Assembly (NCBI RefSeq): GCF_024807945.1
Contig: NZ_JANUFD010000003.1
Span: 1-64,000, forward strand
Source: Pseudomonas sp. JUb42
GTDB lineage: Bacteria; Pseudomonadota; Gammaproteobacteria; Pseudomonadales; Pseudomonadaceae
Direction of reading: 5' to 3'
DNA length: 64,000 nt
Below, piece by piece: positions 26,545 to 35,974 of this stretch; positions within the stretch are counted from its first letter, which is position 1, and every line of letters begins with the position of its first letter. The position numbers were made by a program, and so were the translations under genes. Below the pieces are notes generated by a model. The model had not been told where the DNA came from, ran no database searches, and worked only from the letters and a program-made list of their open reading frames with translations.

Positions 26545-28215
26545 TCAGCTGTCCAGCGCCTTGTACTTCTCACGCAAATGATTGCGGATCGCTACGGCCG
26601 ACAGGTTAAGCAGGGCAATCACCAGCACCAGCAACAGCGCGGTGGCGTACACCAGCGGCCGTGCGGCTTCGACGTTGGGACTCTGGAAGCCGACGTCATA
26701 AATATGGAACCCCAGGTGCATGATCTTCTGATCCAGATGCAGATAAGGGTAGTTGCCATCCACCGGCAGCGATGGCGCCAGCTTAACCACCCCCACCAGC
26801 ATCAGCGGCGCCACTTCACCGGCAGCGCGGGCCACGGCGAGGATCAGCCCCGTCATCATCGCCGGGGTAGCCATGGGCAGGACGATCTTCCACAGCGTTT
26901 CGGCCTTGGTGGCGCCCAGGGCCAGCGAACCTTCGCGGATGGTCAGGGGGATACGCGCCAGGCCTTCCTCAGTGGCAACGATGACCACCGGCACGGCGAG
27001 CAGCGCCAAAGTCAGCGAGGCCCATAAGAGGCCCGGCGTACCGAAAGTCGGCGCGGGCAAGGACTCGGCAAAGAACAACCGGTCAATCGAGCCGCCCAGC
27101 ACATAGACGAAAAACCCCAGGCCGAACACGCCGTAGACAATGGCCGGAACCCCGGCCAAGTTGTTCACGGCAATGCGGATCAAGCGGGTCACCGGGCCTT
27201 GCCGGGCGTACTCACGCAGGTAGATCGCGGCCAGTACACCAAATGGCGTGACGATGATCGCCATGATCAGCGTCATCATCACCGTGCCGAAAATCGCCGG
27301 GAAGATGCCGCCTTCGGTGTTGGCCTCACGGGGGTCTTCACTGAGGAATTCCCACAGCTTGCTGAAGTAGAAACCCGTCTTGGCCGCCGTGCCCATGGCA
27401 TTGGGCTGATAAGCGTGCACCACCTTGCCCAGATTGATCTCGACTTCCCGGCCATCGGCTTCACGGGCGGTCAGGCTGTCGCGGTTGACCGCTTCATGCA
27501 GGCCGCCCAGTTGCGCCTCGATGACTTTGTAGCGGGCATCCAGCTCGCCACGCTCGGCGTCCAGGTCCGCCTGTGCGGCGGCGTCGAGCGTACCTTTCAA
27601 CTCCAGTTTGCGCCGCTCAAGACGCAGCTGTTCGATGCTGTGGTTGATGGCACCTATGTCTTTCTTTTCCAGCTTGTTCAACTGCTCGGCCAGATCAGCC
27701 ACGCGCTTGATCCGCTCTTGCAGGATCGGCCATGCGGCCTGCCCTTCGGCGATGACTTTGCCACCTTCCTTGATATTCACCAGATAGCCGTAGAAGTTGC
27801 CCCACTCGCGGCGCTCAAGGGTCATCAACTCGGCAGGATGTTGCTGATCGCTCAGCCACTCGCCCACCGCCCAGGTGAAGTCGCTGGGATTGCTGTCGCG
27901 ATTGCCGACCTTCAGTAGCTCACGGGTCATCAACTCCGGGCCCTGCTCGGACACCGGCATGCCCGCCGCCTTGAGCCGCGCCCGCGGCACCAGTTCCTGC
28001 TGCACCACTTCGCCGATCACCGGCTGCGCCTGCAGGCCCGGCACCGTGTATTGCGCAGACAGCAGATCAGCCGGCCAGAAGTGCCCCAGGCCGCGCACGG
28101 CAATGATCAGCAGCAGGCCCAGGGTCATGATCACGGCGATGGAAACAGCGCCCGCACTCATCCACACGCCAGGGGCGCCGCTTTTGATCCAGCTCTTGAG
28201 GGAGTCCTGTTTCAC
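26545..28215 (-). CDS. pstA: Phosphate ABC transporter permease PstA (long form)
   Basis: A 556-residue permease, much longer than the roughly 296 residues of E. coli PstA. The extra part is an N-terminal helix (about 18-45) and a large, partly coiled-coil loop (about 50-290, including [23 protein letters not shown]). The C-terminal 260 residues hold the usual membrane domain with the [22 protein letters not shown] coupling loop to PstB. Start is GTG 28215 with AAGGA about 13 bp away. Long PstA is the normal form in Pseudomonas. Confidence 0.93.
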   Translation of the reverse strand: MKQDSLKSWIKSGAPGVWMSAGAVSIAVIMTLGLLLIIAVRGLGHFWPADLLSAQYTVPGLQAQPVIGEVVQQELVPRARLKAAGMPVSEQGPELMTRELLKVGNRDSNPSDFTWAVGEWLSDQQHPAELMTLERREWGNFYGYLVNIKEGGKVIAEGQAAWPILQERIKRVADLAEQLNKLEKKDIGAINHSIEQLRLERRKLELKGTLDAAAQADLDAERGELDARYKVIEAQLGGLHEAVNRDSLTAREADGREVEINLGKVVHAYQPNAMGTAAKTGFYFSKLWEFLSEDPREANTEGGIFPAIFGTVMMTLIMAIIVTPFGVLAAIYLREYARQGPVTRLIRIAVNNLAGVPAIVYGVFGLGFFVYVLGGSIDRLFFAESLPAPTFGTPGLLWASLTLALLAVPVVIVATEEGLARIPLTIREGSLALGATKAETLWKIVLPMATPAMMTGLILAVARAAGEVAPLMLVGVVKLAPSLPVDGNYPYLHLDQKIMHLGFHIYDVGFQSPNVEAARPLVYATALLLVLVIALLNLSAVAIRNHLREKYKALDS

Positions 28216-28230
28216 TGACGCTTAGCTTCC

Positions 28231-30516
28231 TTAGAGAGACGAGTATTTTTTGCGCAGGCGCTGACGAATCAGCTCTGCCAGGGTGTTCATCACAAAGGTG
28301 AAGACCAGCAACACCAACGCGGCGAGGAACAGCACGCGATAGTGGCTGCCACCCACTTCCGATTCCGGCATTTCCACGGCGACGTTGGCGGCCAGGGTAC
28401 GCATGCCTTCGAACAGGTTCATATCCATGATCGGCGTATTGCCCGTAGCCATGAGCACGATCATGGTTTCGCCGACGGCACGGCCCATGCCGATCATCAG
28501 CGCCGAGAAGATGCCAGGGCTGGCGGTGAGGATCACCACCCGGGTCAGGGTCTGCCACGGTGTGGCACCCAGAGCCAGGGAGCCCAGTGTCAGGCCGCGC
28601 GGCACACTGAAAATGGCGTCTTCGGCAATGGAATAGATATTCGGGATTACCGCAAAGCCCATGGCCAGGCCCACTACCAGGGCGTTGCGCTGGTCGTAGG
28701 TGATGCGCAGGTCATCGGTGATCCACTGACGCATGTCGCCGCCGAAGAACCAGTTCTCCAGATGCGAGCTCATGCCCAGTGACACCCAGCCCACCAGCAG
28801 CACCACTGGAATCAGAATCGCGCTCTCCCAGCCATCAGGCACTCGCAGGCGAATGGAGTCCGGCAGGCGGCTCCAGGCAAAGCCCGCCAGCAGAATGCCC
28901 AGCGGCGTAAACAACAGCAGGCTGAAGACACCCGGCAGGTGCGCTTCCAGGTAAGGCGCCAGGAACAGCCCGGCAAAGAAGCCAAGGATGACCGTAGGCA
29001 TGGCTTCCATCAGCTCGATCACCGGCTTGACCTTGCGGCGCATGCCGGGCGCCATGAAGTAGGCGGTGTAAATCGCAGCGGCAATCGCCAGGGGCGCGGC
29101 GAGGAACATGGCGTAGAACGCAGCTTTCAACGTGCCGTAAGTCAGGGGCGCCAGGCTCAGCTTGGGTTCGAAATCACTGTTGGAAGCCGTCGACTGCCAG
29201 ACGTACTGCGGCGAGTCGTAGTTTTCGTACCAGACCTTGCCCCACAGCGCGCTCCAGGACACTTCCGGGTGCGGATTCTTCAACGTCATCGGCTGCAACT
29301 TGCCTGCAGCTTCGAGGACAACCCGGTCGGCACGCGGCGACATGGCCAGCACGCCAGCACCGTTCGCCACCTGCTCGGTCAGCAGGGTGCGGTGGGCGGT
29401 ACTGTGGAACACACCGAGCGCACCGCTGACATCCAGAGCAATAAAGCCCTTGCGTCGCTGCTCGGCGGTAATCTGCGCGATGGGCGTGGTACCCAGCTGG
29501 AAGTCACGGATATGCATCAGGCGCTGTTCGCCGTCGGTATCGCGGGCCATGAACCACTGGGCCAGGCCACCCCGGGAGTTACCCAGCAGCAACGAAACGC
29601 CGCCGACCAGTTGAGCACTGGCGGTGATTTCCGTATTGGCATCCTCGACCAGCTTGTAACGGCCATTGAGAGTGCGGTCGCGCAGATTGAAGACATCGGC
29701 CTGGGCACGACCATTGATCACGTAGAGCCATTGCTGACGCGGGTCGATATAGACAGCTTTGACGATGGCCGAGACTTGCGGCAAGTCGATGCTGACCTGC
29801 TGGACCGCCGTATCACCGGTCAGCAGGTTTTCTTTCTGTTCCAGCGCCAGCACATGCAGCTGCGAACCGGTGGTGCCCGCCAACAGCAAGGAATTCACTC
29901 CCGCGTTGAGACTGATGTGCTCCACGGGCCGACCTTCGTCATCCAGCACCAAAGGCGCAAGGCCATAGGGCCAGGCGATGGTCGGCGTGATGGTTTTCTT
30001 GTTGTCCGGGTAGGAAATCGGATAGGTGTGCTTGAGCACCAGCACCTGGCCATTGGACAAACCCAGCGCGACCAGCGGCGAGCCGGGCTGATCCTGGGCG
30101 ATGGAGCTGACGTAGGTGCCTGCGGGCAGCGGCAGGCTGACGCGTTTGAGCAGCGCACCATCGTCCAGATTGAAGAAAATCGCCTCGCCCTTGTCGGAGA
30201 TGCGCATGCCAACCTGATTCTGCTCCTCAAGGGAGAGCATCAGCGGTTTGCCACTGTCCTGCAGCCAACCGGGGGTGAGTTCGTTGGCGCTGCTGAGCCT
30301 GGCGCCCTGGAACAGCGGTGCCACCACGTAGGCCAGATAGAAGAAAATCAGAGTAATTGCGGCGAGCACAGCAAGGCCACCGATGGCGACATACCAACGG
30401 GTCAGGCGATCTTTCAAGGCACGAACACGACGCTTGCGTTTTAGCTCCGGGGTATTGAAGTCGATGCGCTGCGGTGACGAATCCTGAGTCATTGTGGAGT
30501 TGGCCAGCTCATTCAT
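28231..30516 (-). CDS. pstC: Phosphate ABC transporter permease PstC (long form)
   Basis: A 761-residue permease. One N-terminal helix (about 45-70) is followed by a roughly 350-residue extracytoplasmic domain resembling a beta-propeller (VSSIAQDQPGSPLVALGLSNGQVLVLKHTYP; VKAVYIDPRQQWLYVINGRAQADVFNL), then the standard PstC membrane domain (about 470-755) with the [22 protein letters not shown] coupling loop. The sensory-looking propeller is absent in E. coli PstC. Start at ATG 30516; GTG 30522 is two codons earlier. 15 bp to pstA. Confidence 0.93.
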   Translation of the reverse strand: MNELANSTMTQDSSPQRIDFNTPELKRKRRVRALKDRLTRWYVAIGGLAVLAAITLIFFYLAYVVAPLFQGARLSSANELTPGWLQDSGKPLMLSLEEQNQVGMRISDKGEAIFFNLDDGALLKRVSLPLPAGTYVSSIAQDQPGSPLVALGLSNGQVLVLKHTYPISYPDNKKTITPTIAWPYGLAPLVLDDEGRPVEHISLNAGVNSLLLAGTTGSQLHVLALEQKENLLTGDTAVQQVSIDLPQVSAIVKAVYIDPRQQWLYVINGRAQADVFNLRDRTLNGRYKLVEDANTEITASAQLVGGVSLLLGNSRGGLAQWFMARDTDGEQRLMHIRDFQLGTTPIAQITAEQRRKGFIALDVSGALGVFHSTAHRTLLTEQVANGAGVLAMSPRADRVVLEAAGKLQPMTLKNPHPEVSWSALWGKVWYENYDSPQYVWQSTASNSDFEPKLSLAPLTYGTLKAAFYAMFLAAPLAIAAAIYTAYFMAPGMRRKVKPVIELMEAMPTVILGFFAGLFLAPYLEAHLPGVFSLLLFTPLGILLAGFAWSRLPDSIRLRVPDGWESAILIPVVLLVGWVSLGMSSHLENWFFGGDMRQWITDDLRITYDQRNALVVGLAMGFAVIPNIYSIAEDAIFSVPRGLTLGSLALGATPWQTLTRVVILTASPGIFSALMIGMGRAVGETMIVLMATGNTPIMDMNLFEGMRTLAANVAVEMPESEVGGSHYRVLFLAALVLLVFTFVMNTLAELIRQRLRKKYSSL

Positions 30517-30578
30517 CCGCACACCCTAGAGATCCCTTGTTACAAAAACATTACTGGTTGATGACATCAAAGGCTTCG

Positions 30579-30665
30579 GTGGGAGCGAGGCTTGCCCGCG
30601 AATGGCTCGACGCGATATGCCTGACACTATGCGCTGCCAATTTCGCGGGCAAGCCGCGCTCCCAC
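30579..30665. repeat. REP doublet (REPIN) between pstS and pstC
   Basis: Arms near 30579-30602 and 30642-30665. It sits in the gap between the abundant binding-protein gene and the permease gene, where hairpins commonly stabilise the upstream message, so it may lower pstC expression relative to pstS. Confidence 0.88.
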
Positions 30666-30699
30666 AGATAATGTGTTTGCTGCGACATCGCAGCGCGTT

Positions 30700-31671
30700 C
30701 TACAACCCCAGATCAGCCAGCGCCTTGCTGACAACCTTGGCTGGTAGCGGAATATAACCGTCTTTGGTCACCACTTCCTGACCCTGGCGCGACAACACCA
30801 GTTTGACGAACTCCGCTTCCAGTGGCGCCAGGGGCTTGTTCGGCGCCTTGTTCACGTAGAGATAAAGGAAACGCGCCAGTGGATAGCTGCCATTGAGCGC
30901 GTTGACCTCGTTGTCCTCGATAAACTCCCCGCCTTCCTGCCGGGCCAGAGGCACCGTGCGCACGCTGGAGGTCTTGTAACCGATGCCGGAATAACCGATA
31001 CCGTTGAGCGAACTGCTGATGGAGCTCACCACCGAGGCCGATCCTGGCTGTTCATTGACATTGGCTTTGAAGTCACCCTTGCACAGCGCTTCTTCCTTGA
31101 AATAACCGTAGGTGCCCGATACCGAATTGCGCCCGAACAGCTGCACCGGTTTGATCGCCAAGGCGCCGGTCACACCCAGATCGCCCCAGGTCTTGACCTC
31201 GTTCCTGGCACCGCACAGACGGGTCGCGGAAAAGATCGCGTCGACCTGGCGCATGGTCAGGCCCTTGATGGGGTTGTCCTTGTGCACGAAGATCGCCAGG
31301 GCATCAACCGCCACCGGAATCGCCGTCGGTTTGTACCCGTGCTTCTGCTCGAATGCCGACAGCTCGCCGTCTTTCATCTTGCGGCTCATCGGGCCGAGGT
31401 TGGCAGTGCCTTCGGTCAGTGCCGGGGGCGCAGTAGAAGAACCGGCCGCCTGAATCTGAATGTTGACGCTCGGGTATTCCTTTTTATAGGCCTCGGCCCA
31501 CAGGGTCATGAGATTGGCGAGCGTATCCGAACCAACGCTGGACAGGTTGCCCGAGACACCCGGCGTTTTCACGTAGGACGCAATGGCAGGGTCGACAGCA
31601 GCGACTGCGTTGGTGGCGATAACCCCGGCAATGCTGAAAGCCAGTGCGGTTATCAAACTCTTGAGTGTCAT
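30700..31671 (-). CDS. pstS: Periplasmic phosphate-binding protein PstS
   Basis: A 323-residue exported binding protein: signal peptide about 1-25 (ending TNAVA), then [27 protein letters not shown] and [31 protein letters not shown], the phosphate-contact loops with several Ser/Thr, and [17 protein letters not shown]. It captures phosphate and delivers it to PstCA. Start at 31671 is the signal-peptide methionine with GGAGA (31677-31681) upstream. A PHO-box array lies 56 bp before the start. Confidence 0.96.
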   Translation of the reverse strand: MTLKSLITALAFSIAGVIATNAVAAVDPAIASYVKTPGVSGNLSSVGSDTLANLMTLWAEAYKKEYPSVNIQIQAAGSSTAPPALTEGTANLGPMSRKMKDGELSAFEQKHGYKPTAIPVAVDALAIFVHKDNPIKGLTMRQVDAIFSATRLCGARNEVKTWGDLGVTGALAIKPVQLFGRNSVSGTYGYFKEEALCKGDFKANVNEQPGSASVVSSISSSLNGIGYSGIGYKTSSVRTVPLARQEGGEFIEDNEVNALNGSYPLARFLYLYVNKAPNKPLAPLEAEFVKLVLSRQGQEVVTKDGYIPLPAKVVSKALADLGL

Positions 31672-31726
31672 GCCAATCTCCTGGCAACAAAAATGAATAG
31701 TCCGGCCGCGGGTCTTGGTTTGCCGG

Positions 31727-31766
31727 ATGAACACTCTATGAATAGTTTGTGACAGTTAAATGAAAG
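31727..31766 (-). promoter_or_regulatory. PHO-box array of pstS: four heptamers at 11-bp intervals
   Basis: Read on the minus strand: CTTTCAT (31760-31766), CTGTCAC (31749-31755), TATTCAT (31738-31744) and TGTTCAT (31727-31733), each separated by 4 bp. That is the direct-repeat form bound by PhoB dimers, in two tandem boxes. The second heptamer matches the consensus CTGTCAY exactly. Confidence 0.88.
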
Positions 31767-31796
31767 GCCATCCAACGATGGGCGCTGGATGGCCTT
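31764..31796 (-). terminator. Rho-independent terminator of the MFS gene
   Basis: Stem AAGGCCATCCA / TGGATGGCCTT (31764-31774 and 31786-31796), 11-base loop, followed on the minus strand by TCATTT. It overlaps the first PhoB heptamer of the pstS promoter. Confidence 0.7.
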
Positions 31797-31825
31797 ATTT
31801 TGCAGCGAGAGTGAAACGCGATGTG

Positions 31826-33121
31826 TCAGCGACGCTCTTTCGCCAGCAGATACAGGCCGATTCCTACACCCATACCGCACAGAATCGCGACATACCAGGC
31901 AGGGCCCATAGGGCTGGTCTTGAGCATCAGCGTCACTACCATCGGCGTCAGCCCGCCGAAAATCGCGTAGGCCAGGTTGTAGGAGAACGACAGCCCGGTG
32001 AAGCGCACCTTCGGCGGGAACGCCTTGACCATCACGTAAGGCACTGCACCGATGGTGCCGACAAACAGACCGGTCACGGCATACAGCGGGAACAGCAGAT
32101 CAGGGCTGGCTGCGACGGTGTGATAGAAGGTCCAGGAGCTGAGCAGCAGCCCCAGACCACCGAACAGGAACACCCGTCCGGCGCCGAAACGGTCCGCCAG
32201 GGCTCCGGCACCGATGCAACCCAGGCTCAGGAACACGATGGCCAGGCTGTTGGCCTTGAGGGCCGTGGCCGCCGAGAAGCCGTATACCGGCGTCTGCAGC
32301 AGGGTCGGGGTCATCAGGATCACCACCACCACACCCGCCGACAGCAGCCAGGTCAGCAGCATCGAGAGCACCACCGCACCGCGATGGTCACGCAACACGG
32401 CCTTGAGCGGCACTTCTTCAGCCAGTTGCTTGCGCAGCTGCAGTTCGGCGAATACCGGGGTCTCGTGCAGCCAGCGGCGCAGGTAAACCGACAGCAGGCC
32501 AAACACACCGCCAAGCAGGAAAGGAATCCGCCAGGCGTAGTCCGATACTTCGGCCGGGCTGTAGAGGCTGTTGATCAGGGTCGCGACCAGCGAACCAAGG
32601 AGGATCCCCGCCGTCAGGCCACTGGTCAGGGTGCCGCAGGCGTAGCCGATGTGCCGCGCCGGAACGTGCTCGGAGACGAACACCCAGGCGCCCGGCACTT
32701 CGCCACCGATGGCCGCGCCCTGGATGATGCGCATCAACAGCAGCAACACCGGAGCCCACAGGCCGATCTGCGCGTAGGTCGGCAGCAGGCCCATGATCAG
32801 CGTCGGCACGGCCATGAGGAAAATGCTCAGGGTGAACATTTTCTTGCGGCCCAGCAGGTCGCCGAAGTGCGCCATGACAATGCCGCCCAGGGGACGGGCC
32901 AGGTAGCCGGCGGCGAAGATGCCGAAGGTCTGCATCATGCGCAGCCAATCGGGCATATCCACCGGGAAGAACAGCTTGCCGACCACTGCCGCGAAGAACA
33001 CGAAAATGATGAAGTCGTAGAACTCAAGGGCGCCGCCCAGCGCGGACAGCGACAGCGTCTTGTAGTCATTACGGGTCAATGGACGCGACTGCTGCGCGTT
33101 ACTTGAAGGCACGGAAGACAT
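31826..33121 (-). CDS. MFS transporter, metabolite:H+ symporter (MHS) type
   Basis: A 431-residue transporter with 12 predicted helices. SLSALGGALEFYDFIIFVFFAAVVGKLFFP (about 24-53), GYLARPLGGIVMAHFGDLLGRKKMF and GGEVPGAWVFVSEH are MHS-family (proline/betaine, citrate, alpha-ketoglutarate) signatures; the loop 2-3 motif is HFGDLLGRKK. Substrate unknown, likely an organic acid or amino-acid derivative. It is the upstream neighbour of pstS, in the same direction but with its own terminator. I start at 33121; a methionine at 33145 would add 8 residues. Confidence 0.85.
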   Translation of the reverse strand: MSSVPSSNAQQSRPLTRNDYKTLSLSALGGALEFYDFIIFVFFAAVVGKLFFPVDMPDWLRMMQTFGIFAAGYLARPLGGIVMAHFGDLLGRKKMFTLSIFLMAVPTLIMGLLPTYAQIGLWAPVLLLLMRIIQGAAIGGEVPGAWVFVSEHVPARHIGYACGTLTSGLTAGILLGSLVATLINSLYSPAEVSDYAWRIPFLLGGVFGLLSVYLRRWLHETPVFAELQLRKQLAEEVPLKAVLRDHRGAVVLSMLLTWLLSAGVVVVILMTPTLLQTPVYGFSAATALKANSLAIVFLSLGCIGAGALADRFGAGRVFLFGGLGLLLSSWTFYHTVAASPDLLFPLYAVTGLFVGTIGAVPYVMVKAFPPKVRFTGLSFSYNLAYAIFGGLTPMVVTLMLKTSPMGPAWYVAILCGMGVGIGLYLLAKERR

Positions 33122-33592
33122 GAAAATGGTTTCTCTGTGAGGCACTTTTGAGTTTGCTGGCCATCAGCAGCGTCGGGGATAACCGAACGGTTTGCGGGCA
33201 AGATTATTTCGGCCAATGGGTGTATCGGCACCAAAATTGCGTACAAAAGAAGCGCTGTAGCCTTGAACAGGTCCGGCACGATAGCAAATTGTTTCAAAAA
33301 GCACACAGGCATAAGCGGCCGATGGGCCGAAAACCCTACCCGACAGTCGTCCTGTGACGTCTGCCCCGATATACTCGGCAACCGCCGGGCTAGACAGGGT
33401 TGGGTGAAAACGTAGCGAATCCTGTTTCCGTAGATGCTGTGCCAAGGCCACTTCCAGAGCCGTCTTGGCAGAGTTTCTCCCTTAAGCGCGGCCATCAGTA
33501 GTGAACGCATCACGTTCACATGAATCGTATTGACTGGCGCCTTTCAACCGCAGCAAGAACACCAAGAGTCATGGGTCAGAGGCACCCTAGGC
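33122..33592. other. Intergenic region between the MFS gene and the thioesterase gene
   Basis: A 471-bp gap with divergent promoters expected. A TATACT (-10-like, 33370-33375) on the plus strand precedes about 215 bp of leader that contains the inverted repeat GCCAAG (about 33439) / CTTGGC (about 33463). A small RNA or long leader is possible; I see no ORF with a convincing start. Confidence 0.4.
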
Positions 33593-33994
33593 ATGATCGA
33601 GCTCGAACAAGAAGATCCCATCCCGCAAGGCGACCTTGCCCTGCAAATCACCGCATTGCCCCGTGAAACCAACGGTTTCGGCGATATTTTCGGCGGCTGG
33701 CTGGTATCCCAGATGGACCTGGCTGGCACCGCAATGGCCAGCCGTGTCGCCGGCGGTCGCGTGGCCACCGTTGCAATTGACCGCATGGCCTTCCTGGTCC
33801 CGGTTGCAGTAGGCGCGCAGCTGTCCTTCTATACCCAGACCCTGGAAATCGGCCGCAGCTCGATCCAGATGATGGTCGAAGTCTGGAGCGACGACCCCCT
33901 GTCCAGCGAATGGCGCAAAGTGACCGAAGCCGTCTTCGTCTTCGTCGCCATCGATGGCAGCGGTCGCACCCGCTCGGTCCCGGCCCGTCGATAA
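33593..33994 (+). CDS. Acyl-CoA thioesterase (hot-dog fold, YciA-like)
   Basis: A 133-residue hot-dog thioesterase. NGFGDIFGGWLVSQMDLAGTAMASR (about 27-51) holds the GDxFGGWLxxxMD signature of the YciA/acyl-CoA thioester hydrolase group with the catalytic Asp. Hydrolyses acyl-CoA to free acid and CoA. Start at ATG 33593; an in-frame extension to 33530 has no homology. It precedes the mutarotase by 18 bp and is probably co-transcribed. Confidence 0.9.
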   Translation: MIELEQEDPIPQGDLALQITALPRETNGFGDIFGGWLVSQMDLAGTAMASRVAGGRVATVAIDRMAFLVPVAVGAQLSFYTQTLEIGRSSIQMMVEVWSDDPLSSEWRKVTEAVFVFVAIDGSGRTRSVPARR

Positions 33995-34012
33995 AGAAAG
34001 AGAGAAGGTTCC

Positions 34013-34921
34013 ATGTCCATAGCCCAACCTGAAGTCGAATCCATCCAGCTGGGTGAACTGAACGCCTGGCGCATTCGCCACGACGACGCCGAGCTGGTGA
34101 TTGCCCAACAGGGCGCGCACATCGTCAGCTACCAACGCGACGGCCATGAGCCATTGATCTGGTCCAACCCTGCCGCTGAATTCAAGCAGGGCAAGGCCAT
34201 TCGCGGCGGCATGCCGGTGTGCTGGCCCTGGTTCGGCAACCTGGAGCGCAACCCGGACAGCGTCCAGGCCATGCGCCAGAGCGAAGAACCGGCCAAGGCC
34301 CATGGCGAAGTACGGGCGCTGAACTGGGAATTGATGGGCATGGGCCTGGACGGCGATGCCCTGCTGATCGACTTCATTGCGCCCCAGGCTGAAGGCAAGC
34401 TACCGGGCTGGCCGCACAATGTGGCGCTGAAGCTGAGCATCCGCATGGATCAGGCGTTGCACGTCAGCCTGGTCAGCTATAACGCGGGCGAACAAGCCGT
34501 AACTCTGAGTCAGGCATTGCATACCTACTTCGCGGTGAGCGATGTGCGCGAGATCAGCGTCGAAGGCCTCGACGGTCTCGACTACCTCGACACCCTGCAA
34601 AGCTGGGAAGAAGAACGTCAACAGACCGGTGCGCTGACGTTTACCGGCGAGACCGACCGTATCTACCTCGATACGCCGGAGCACCTGGCGATCAACGACC
34701 CGACCTGGAACCGGCGCATCTTCATTCGCGCCACCGGCTCGCAGTCGGCAGTGATCTGGAACCCCTGGACCGCCAAGACCGCCACTTTCAGCGACATGGC
34801 GGCCGACGGCTGGCAGGGCATGGTCTGCATCGAGACCGCTAACGTGCTGGAAGACGTAGCGGTCATCGAGCCGGGCGCCATGCAGGTCATGGGCGTGAGT
34901 ATCTGGTCCGAATCGCTGTAA
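34013..34921 (+). CDS. D-hexose-6-phosphate mutarotase (YeaD-like)
   Basis: A 302-residue aldose-1-epimerase fold protein. GAHIVSYQRDGHEPLIWSNPAAEFKQGKAIRGGMPVCWPWFG (about 34-75) and LHTYFAVSDVREISVEGLDG (about 168-187) are characteristic, with His169 the likely catalytic base and VIWNPWTAKTATFSDM near the C-terminus. It interconverts alpha and beta anomers of glucose-6-phosphate. Short 18-bp gap to the thioesterase. Confidence 0.9.
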   Translation: MSIAQPEVESIQLGELNAWRIRHDDAELVIAQQGAHIVSYQRDGHEPLIWSNPAAEFKQGKAIRGGMPVCWPWFGNLERNPDSVQAMRQSEEPAKAHGEVRALNWELMGMGLDGDALLIDFIAPQAEGKLPGWPHNVALKLSIRMDQALHVSLVSYNAGEQAVTLSQALHTYFAVSDVREISVEGLDGLDYLDTLQSWEEERQQTGALTFTGETDRIYLDTPEHLAINDPTWNRRIFIRATGSQSAVIWNPWTAKTATFSDMAADGWQGMVCIETANVLEDVAVIEPGAMQVMGVSIWSESL

Positions 34922-34931
34922 GCGGCGGTGC

Positions 34932-35465
34932 TTAAAGGTCCGCCTCGGTGACGACGCGGACCTTGCCCGCATCCAGCGCATAGGCCGCATCGGCCAGATC
35001 ATTGCTGACTTTCTCGACCTTCAGCGTGCCGACCACCCACAGCGGTGTATAGATATCGTCCAGCTTCAAACCTTTCGGATAGCGCACCAGCACCATCTGA
35101 TTGGGCGGCGGTGGCGGTACGTGAATGCAGGCGCCAGGGTAAGGTACAAGGAAGAACAGTGTGCTACGGCCCTTGGCATCAGTCTCCAGCGGCACCGGAT
35201 AGCCGCCCAGACGAATATTCTTGCCGTCCATTGCCGCCACGGTCTTGGTCGAGTACATCACCGCAGGCAGGCCCTTGGCCTGTTTCAAGCCACCCTTGCT
35301 GTCAAAGCGCCCCTGCGCCTCGGGCGAGTTATGATCGATTTCGGGCATGGCTTCGAGGGCTTTCTGATCCGACTTGGGCATCAGTTCCAGCCAGTCGGTT
35401 TCCGGCAGTTCGGCATGCACCAGCCCGGACACCAGCAACAGGGAAACAAAGAGAAGACGACGCAT
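34932..35465 (-). CDS. DUF3299 family exported protein
   Basis: A 177-residue protein with a signal peptide about 1-18 (ending VHAEL). The centre, IRLGGYPVPLETDAKGRSTLFFLVPYPGACIHVPPPPPNQMVLVRYPKG, is the DUF3299 core with a conserved Cys112 and proline run. Function unknown; homologues often sit beside ABC-type macrolide-export or lipoprotein-release genes, not seen here. Stands alone, convergent with the mutarotase gene. Confidence 0.85.
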   Translation of the reverse strand: MRRLLFVSLLLVSGLVHAELPETDWLELMPKSDQKALEAMPEIDHNSPEAQGRFDSKGGLKQAKGLPAVMYSTKTVAAMDGKNIRLGGYPVPLETDAKGRSTLFFLVPYPGACIHVPPPPPNQMVLVRYPKGLKLDDIYTPLWVVGTLKVEKVSNDLADAAYALDAGKVRVVTEADL

Positions 35466-35549
35466 GAGGAGCTCGGCAAAAGGGGAGTTGAAATTGCCGG
35501 CTATCTTAACGCCCTGCGCGGGTCTACGCAGAGCGCCAGATGAGGGGAA

Positions 35550-35795
35550 TCAGTTCTTTTTGATCATGCCGTAGATGACCAGCAGGATAATCGCGCCGAC
35601 CAGCGCGCCGAGAAAGCCCGCGCCCTGCCCTGCCTGATAGATACCCAGTGCCTGACCGCCATAAGTAGCCGCCAGCGAACCGCCGATGCCCAGCAGGATA
35701 GTCATGATCCAGCCCATGCTGTCATCGCCCGGTTTCAGGAACCGCGCCAGCAGGCCAACGATCAAGCCAATGAAAATGGTTCCGATGATACCCAT
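35550..35795 (-). CDS. GlsB/YeaQ/YmgE-family stress-response membrane protein
   Basis: An 81-residue protein with three hydrophobic segments (about 2-17, 29-48 and 60-78) and the conserved GLLARFLKPGDDSMGW...TILLGIGGSLAATYGG core. Small transglycosylase-associated-protein-like membrane proteins of unknown mechanism, often induced by stress. Monocistronic. Confidence 0.88.
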   Translation of the reverse strand: MGIIGTIFIGLIVGLLARFLKPGDDSMGWIMTILLGIGGSLAATYGGQALGIYQAGQGAGFLGALVGAIILLVIYGMIKKN

Positions 35796-35903
35796 GCGAT
35801 GTTCCTCTGAAAGATGTGATCAAGCCCAAGCTTGGCCAGCCAATGGCTGCACGCTATCAGAGGGGCTTGGGAACAAAATGGTTCAATGGTGGGCCACCTA
35901 CTA

Positions 35904-35953
35904 TAGGACCGGCTTCAGTTGGGAGGGCGATCTCCCGGCTAAAGCAGGTCCTA
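35904..35953. repeat. Short REP-like element, TAGGACC type
   Basis: TAGGACC (35904-35910) and GGTCCTA (35947-35953) enclose an inner inverted GGGAG / CTCCC hairpin. A third repeat family in this window, present once. Confidence 0.65.
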
Positions 35954-35974
35954 CCGGAAGATGATCAGCGAGGC

